DNA from: Adlercreutzia hattorii
Lineage (GTDB): Bacteria; Actinomycetota; Coriobacteriia; Coriobacteriales; Eggerthellaceae
DNA length: 64,000 nt
Direction of reading: 5' to 3'
Assembly: GCF_011405655.1 (NCBI RefSeq)
Contig: NZ_AP022829.1
Span: forward strand, 2,775,001 to 2,839,000
This document shows, one piece after another, positions 61,805-64,000 of the stretch. Position numbers and translations under genes: made by a program. Each line of letters begins with the position of its first letter. The stretch's first letter is position 1. The notes beneath the pieces are model-generated. The model worked only from the letters and a program-made list of their open reading frames with translations. It was not told the origin of the DNA and searched no databases.

Positions 61805-63271
61805 ATGGCGGAACAACCGGAAGACAAGGAAGCCAGAATAACACTGCCTATTAGCGCATCGTCTGCGCTGCTCGCCATGGGCTTTGGCCTTTGGTGGGCT
61901 TGGACGGATTCGTTTTACTTGGCATCGCCGGGAGCAAGCCCTTCAGCCACCTCCATGATTCCTTCCGAGAGATGCTTCATCTCTCTAGGCTGCGGCCTGG
62001 CTCTCATCGCCCTCCTGCTGAAACAAAGACGCCAAAAGGAGAGAGCGCCCAGGGGAATCGTCTGGGCATCTGCGCTGTGCATGAGCGTGCTGCCTTTCAT
62101 AGCGCGCGTCATCCCCCTTTATACAGAGGAATCATCATGGCGAGTTCTTCTGCTACTCGTTGCCGGATTCGCATCCGCGCCGCTCTTCCTCGAGTGGCTG
62201 TCGAAAATCGCCGGCAACTCGGACGAACCATCACTTATTGTTCCTCTCGCCCTCGTTGTCGATGTTGCGGTCAACGGCTTGGCATACTTGCTCGGCGCCA
62301 CCCTACCTTCTGCGAAATACGCTGTACTTCAACTTGTCTTACCCCTTGTCTCAGCTGTCGTCTTTGCAAAAACGAAGCCAATTTCCTCTGGCAACAAACC
62401 CTATGCCCAAACCATTGCGAAAGAGCATGCCCCCCACGGCGCAACTCCTTGGATCTTGCTCGCAGGATCGCTTCTATTCGCGTTTGATTTCGCCTTGCTC
62501 CTTGAGTGTATCTCGTCGATCCCGGAAAGCGCGTCTGCTCTTCAGTCCCTGCGCCTCTTAGGACCTCTAGCCTCGGCCGCACTCTTTATCACTATAGAAA
62601 ACATCCTGCACAAAAGAGGCAGTCTGAGCTGGGGACTCAAATTCATCGTGACGCCCTCACTTGCCATGGGCTTCCTCGCCCTCCCCGTCATTGGTTTCCA
62701 GGTGCCCGCCATCTCATGCACGATCACGTGGATTGGCATCGATTACTTTGTCTTGACGTTCTTCACGCTTCTCTGTCAGATCATTCGGCGAGTCCAAATA
62801 CCTGCTCGCCCGCTTCTCGCCCAGGGTATAGCCAGCAATTGCATTGGTCTTGCACTGGGAGCGTTCGCAGGGAAAGCCATCTGCATGATGGCCAACCCAT
62901 CGCCGCTCTTGTTCTCGATAATCGCCCTCATCGTTGTCACTTCCATTATCTGGATCGCCTTCTGGATGATCGATGACCGAAAAGTCGATACTCTTTGGGG
63001 CCTCGACAAAAAACCAGCACAGCTTGTTCACGACGAACGTATTTGCCAATGCTGCGACGCCATTACCGCAACCTATGGACTCACCCCACGCGAGCACGAG
63101 ATCATCGTCATGCTTGCCCATAACCGTACCGTGAGCGATATCGCTGGCGATCTGATCATCTCCGTCCGAACCGTAAACACGCACATGAACAATATCTACA
63201 GAAAGCTCGATATCCACTCGCGCAACGAGCTATCCGATCTGCTGAGATCCACGCAAGGCGACGTGCGGTAG
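61805..63271 (+). CDS. LuxR-family regulator with 12 membrane spans
   Basis: 488 residues, start after AGAGGGGGAG. Twelve hydrophobic segments fill residues 15-390. The last 70 residues are a LuxR helix-turn-helix: LTPREHEIIVMLAHNRTVSD, VRTVNTHMNNIYRKLDIHSR. Such membrane-bound LuxR proteins are abundant in Eggerthellaceae, each beside a respiratory gene set. It is divergent from the trihaem operon (217 bases between), so it probably senses that operon's substrate and activates it. Confidence 0.9.
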   Translation: MAEQPEDKEARITLPISASSALLAMGFGLWWAWTDSFYLASPGASPSATSMIPSERCFISLGCGLALIALLLKQRRQKERAPRGIVWASALCMSVLPFIARVIPLYTEESSWRVLLLLVAGFASAPLFLEWLSKIAGNSDEPSLIVPLALVVDVAVNGLAYLLGATLPSAKYAVLQLVLPLVSAVVFAKTKPISSGNKPYAQTIAKEHAPHGATPWILLAGSLLFAFDFALLLECISSIPESASALQSLRLLGPLASAALFITIENILHKRGSLSWGLKFIVTPSLAMGFLALPVIGFQVPAISCTITWIGIDYFVLTFFTLLCQIIRRVQIPARPLLAQGIASNCIGLALGAFAGKAICMMANPSPLLFSIIALIVVTSIIWIAFWMIDDRKVDTLWGLDKKPAQLVHDERICQCCDAITATYGLTPREHEIIVMLAHNRTVSDIAGDLIISVRTVNTHMNNIYRKLDIHSRNELSDLLRSTQGDVR

Positions 63272-63331
63272 CGGAGAGAGAACAGCGGCCCATGCTACAA
63301 TAGCCCGAAGCCATCAGCAGGAAGGAGGCCC

Positions 63332-64000
63332 GTGGGCACGGGATCGGAATACGAGCGCTACGAAGAGCCCTACTCCCACGAGGTGCGCGACCGACGCGTG
63401 CGCGGAGCCCGGGGCCTGCAGGCCGTCGACGGGCTCACCACCAGCGCCGCCTTCGACGAGGCGGCCGAGCGCTACGTGGCCGGCGACATCAGCGCCCGCG
63501 AGCTGAGCGACATCGTAGACGACTACTACGACCAGAAGGTCGAGCGCGGCGTCAACCGCTACTCCCAGGAGGCCGACCTCGTGAGCGCCCGCATCTGCGA
63601 CGCTCTGGACTCCAACGGGTTCACCTTCTCCCCCGCCACCCTGCGCGCCATCCACGGTCGCCTCTTCCGCGGCCTTATGGAAGAGCCCTTCTACGAGCAG
63701 CACTACCGCGACTACAACATCTCGAAGCGCGAGTTCGTCCTCGCACGGGAGTCGGTGGCCTACGGGGACTACGCCTCCCTCGAGGACGATTTGGAAACCG
63801 CCTTCTCGGAGTTCAGCCCCGCGCCCGCGCAGGACGGCGACTACACCGCCTACATCGCCTCGGTGGCCGACTTCATCGCGCGCGTCTGGCAGATTCACCC
63901 CTTCGCCGAAGGGAACACGCGCACCGTCGCCGTGTTCCTCCAGCAGCTGCTGCACTTCCATGGGTTTCCCCAAGACTGCAGCGAGGCCTTCGACCGATCG
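63332..64000 (+). CDS. Fic family protein, cut by the window end
   Basis: GTG start at 63332 with AAGGAGG before it; 223 codons are present, with no stop in the window. An N-terminal helical segment (ARGLQAVDGLTTSAAFDEAA, ERYVAGDISARELSD) resembles VbhA-like antitoxin domains but has LQAVDG where the inhibitory motif would read S/T-x-x-x-E-G. The Fic active site HPFAEGNTRT is complete, with His and Arg. Fic enzymes AMPylate proteins using ATP. The 3-prime part is missing only because the window ends. Confidence 0.88.
   Translation, partial: MGTGSEYERYEEPYSHEVRDRRVRGARGLQAVDGLTTSAAFDEAAERYVAGDISARELSDIVDDYYDQKVERGVNRYSQEADLVSARICDALDSNGFTFSPATLRAIHGRLFRGLMEEPFYEQHYRDYNISKREFVLARESVAYGDYASLEDDLETAFSEFSPAPAQDGDYTAYIASVADFIARVWQIHPFAEGNTRTVAVFLQQLLHFHGFPQDCSEAFDRS

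Overview
The window is high-GC DNA (roughly 60 percent G+C by eye). Its gene content points to an anaerobic actinobacterium of the Coriobacteriia, most likely Eggerthellaceae. The pointers are Tat-exported flavoprotein reductases, a Tat-exported molybdopterin enzyme with ferredoxin and NrfD partners, a multihaem lipoprotein next to a LuxR regulator with 12 membrane spans, and many one-off regulators beside respiratory genes. This is inferred from content; there is no rRNA or other taxonomic marker here.

Layout. 0-5 kb: a possible respiratory module of an exported flavoprotein, an exported SnoaL/NTF2-fold lipoprotein and two LysR regulators. 5-13 kb: an AlbA_2 regulator with a clear operator, a MATE exporter, a HipA-like kinase, a flavodoxin-fold reductase, a DUF488 protein and a uracil/xanthine permease. 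13-15.2 kb: an aminotransferase and an amino-acid antiporter whose 5-prime part is missing. The antiporter is joined abruptly to the 3-prime end of a LuxR-type gene on the other strand. 15-25.7 kb: VanZ-RDD protein, LOG-type hydrolase, PAS-GGDEF protein (frameshifted), DUF2252 and thioredoxin, MFS exporter, Na+/H+ antiporter, stand-alone GMP synthase ATPase subunit. 25.7-33 kb: small accessory genes, several split by one-base homopolymer changes, interspersed with long inverted-repeat elements. 33-37.5 kb: MFS, HAD phosphatase, glutaminase, sirtuin and a lipoprotein.

37.6-48.9 kb is a restriction island. It holds an Mrr-type enzyme, a complete type I system (hsdR, hsdM, hsdS), two extra half-hsdS cassettes, a tyrosine recombinase, a DinJ/YafQ toxin-antitoxin pair and an unknown membrane-anchored protein. 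Four copies of one 14-bp near-palindrome lie exactly at the edges of the hsdS recognition domains. The locus looks like a recombinase-driven switch of methylation specificity.

49-64 kb: a second HipA-like kinase, DegV, a 2',3'-cyclic phosphodiesterase, a TipAL-like MerR regulator with a textbook 19-bp-spacer promoter, a three-subunit Tat molybdoenzyme with a divergent TetR regulator, an SRAP/YedK protein ending in a sliding-clamp motif, an ArsC-like protein, a trihaem-sulfite-oxidase fusion lipoprotein with a small secreted partner and a divergent 12-TM LuxR regulator, and the start of a Fic protein cut by the window edge.

I saw no rRNA, tRNA or CRISPR array. Between genes there are at least six long inverted-repeat elements. 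Some share a core while their arms differ, and two show a compensatory base-pair change.
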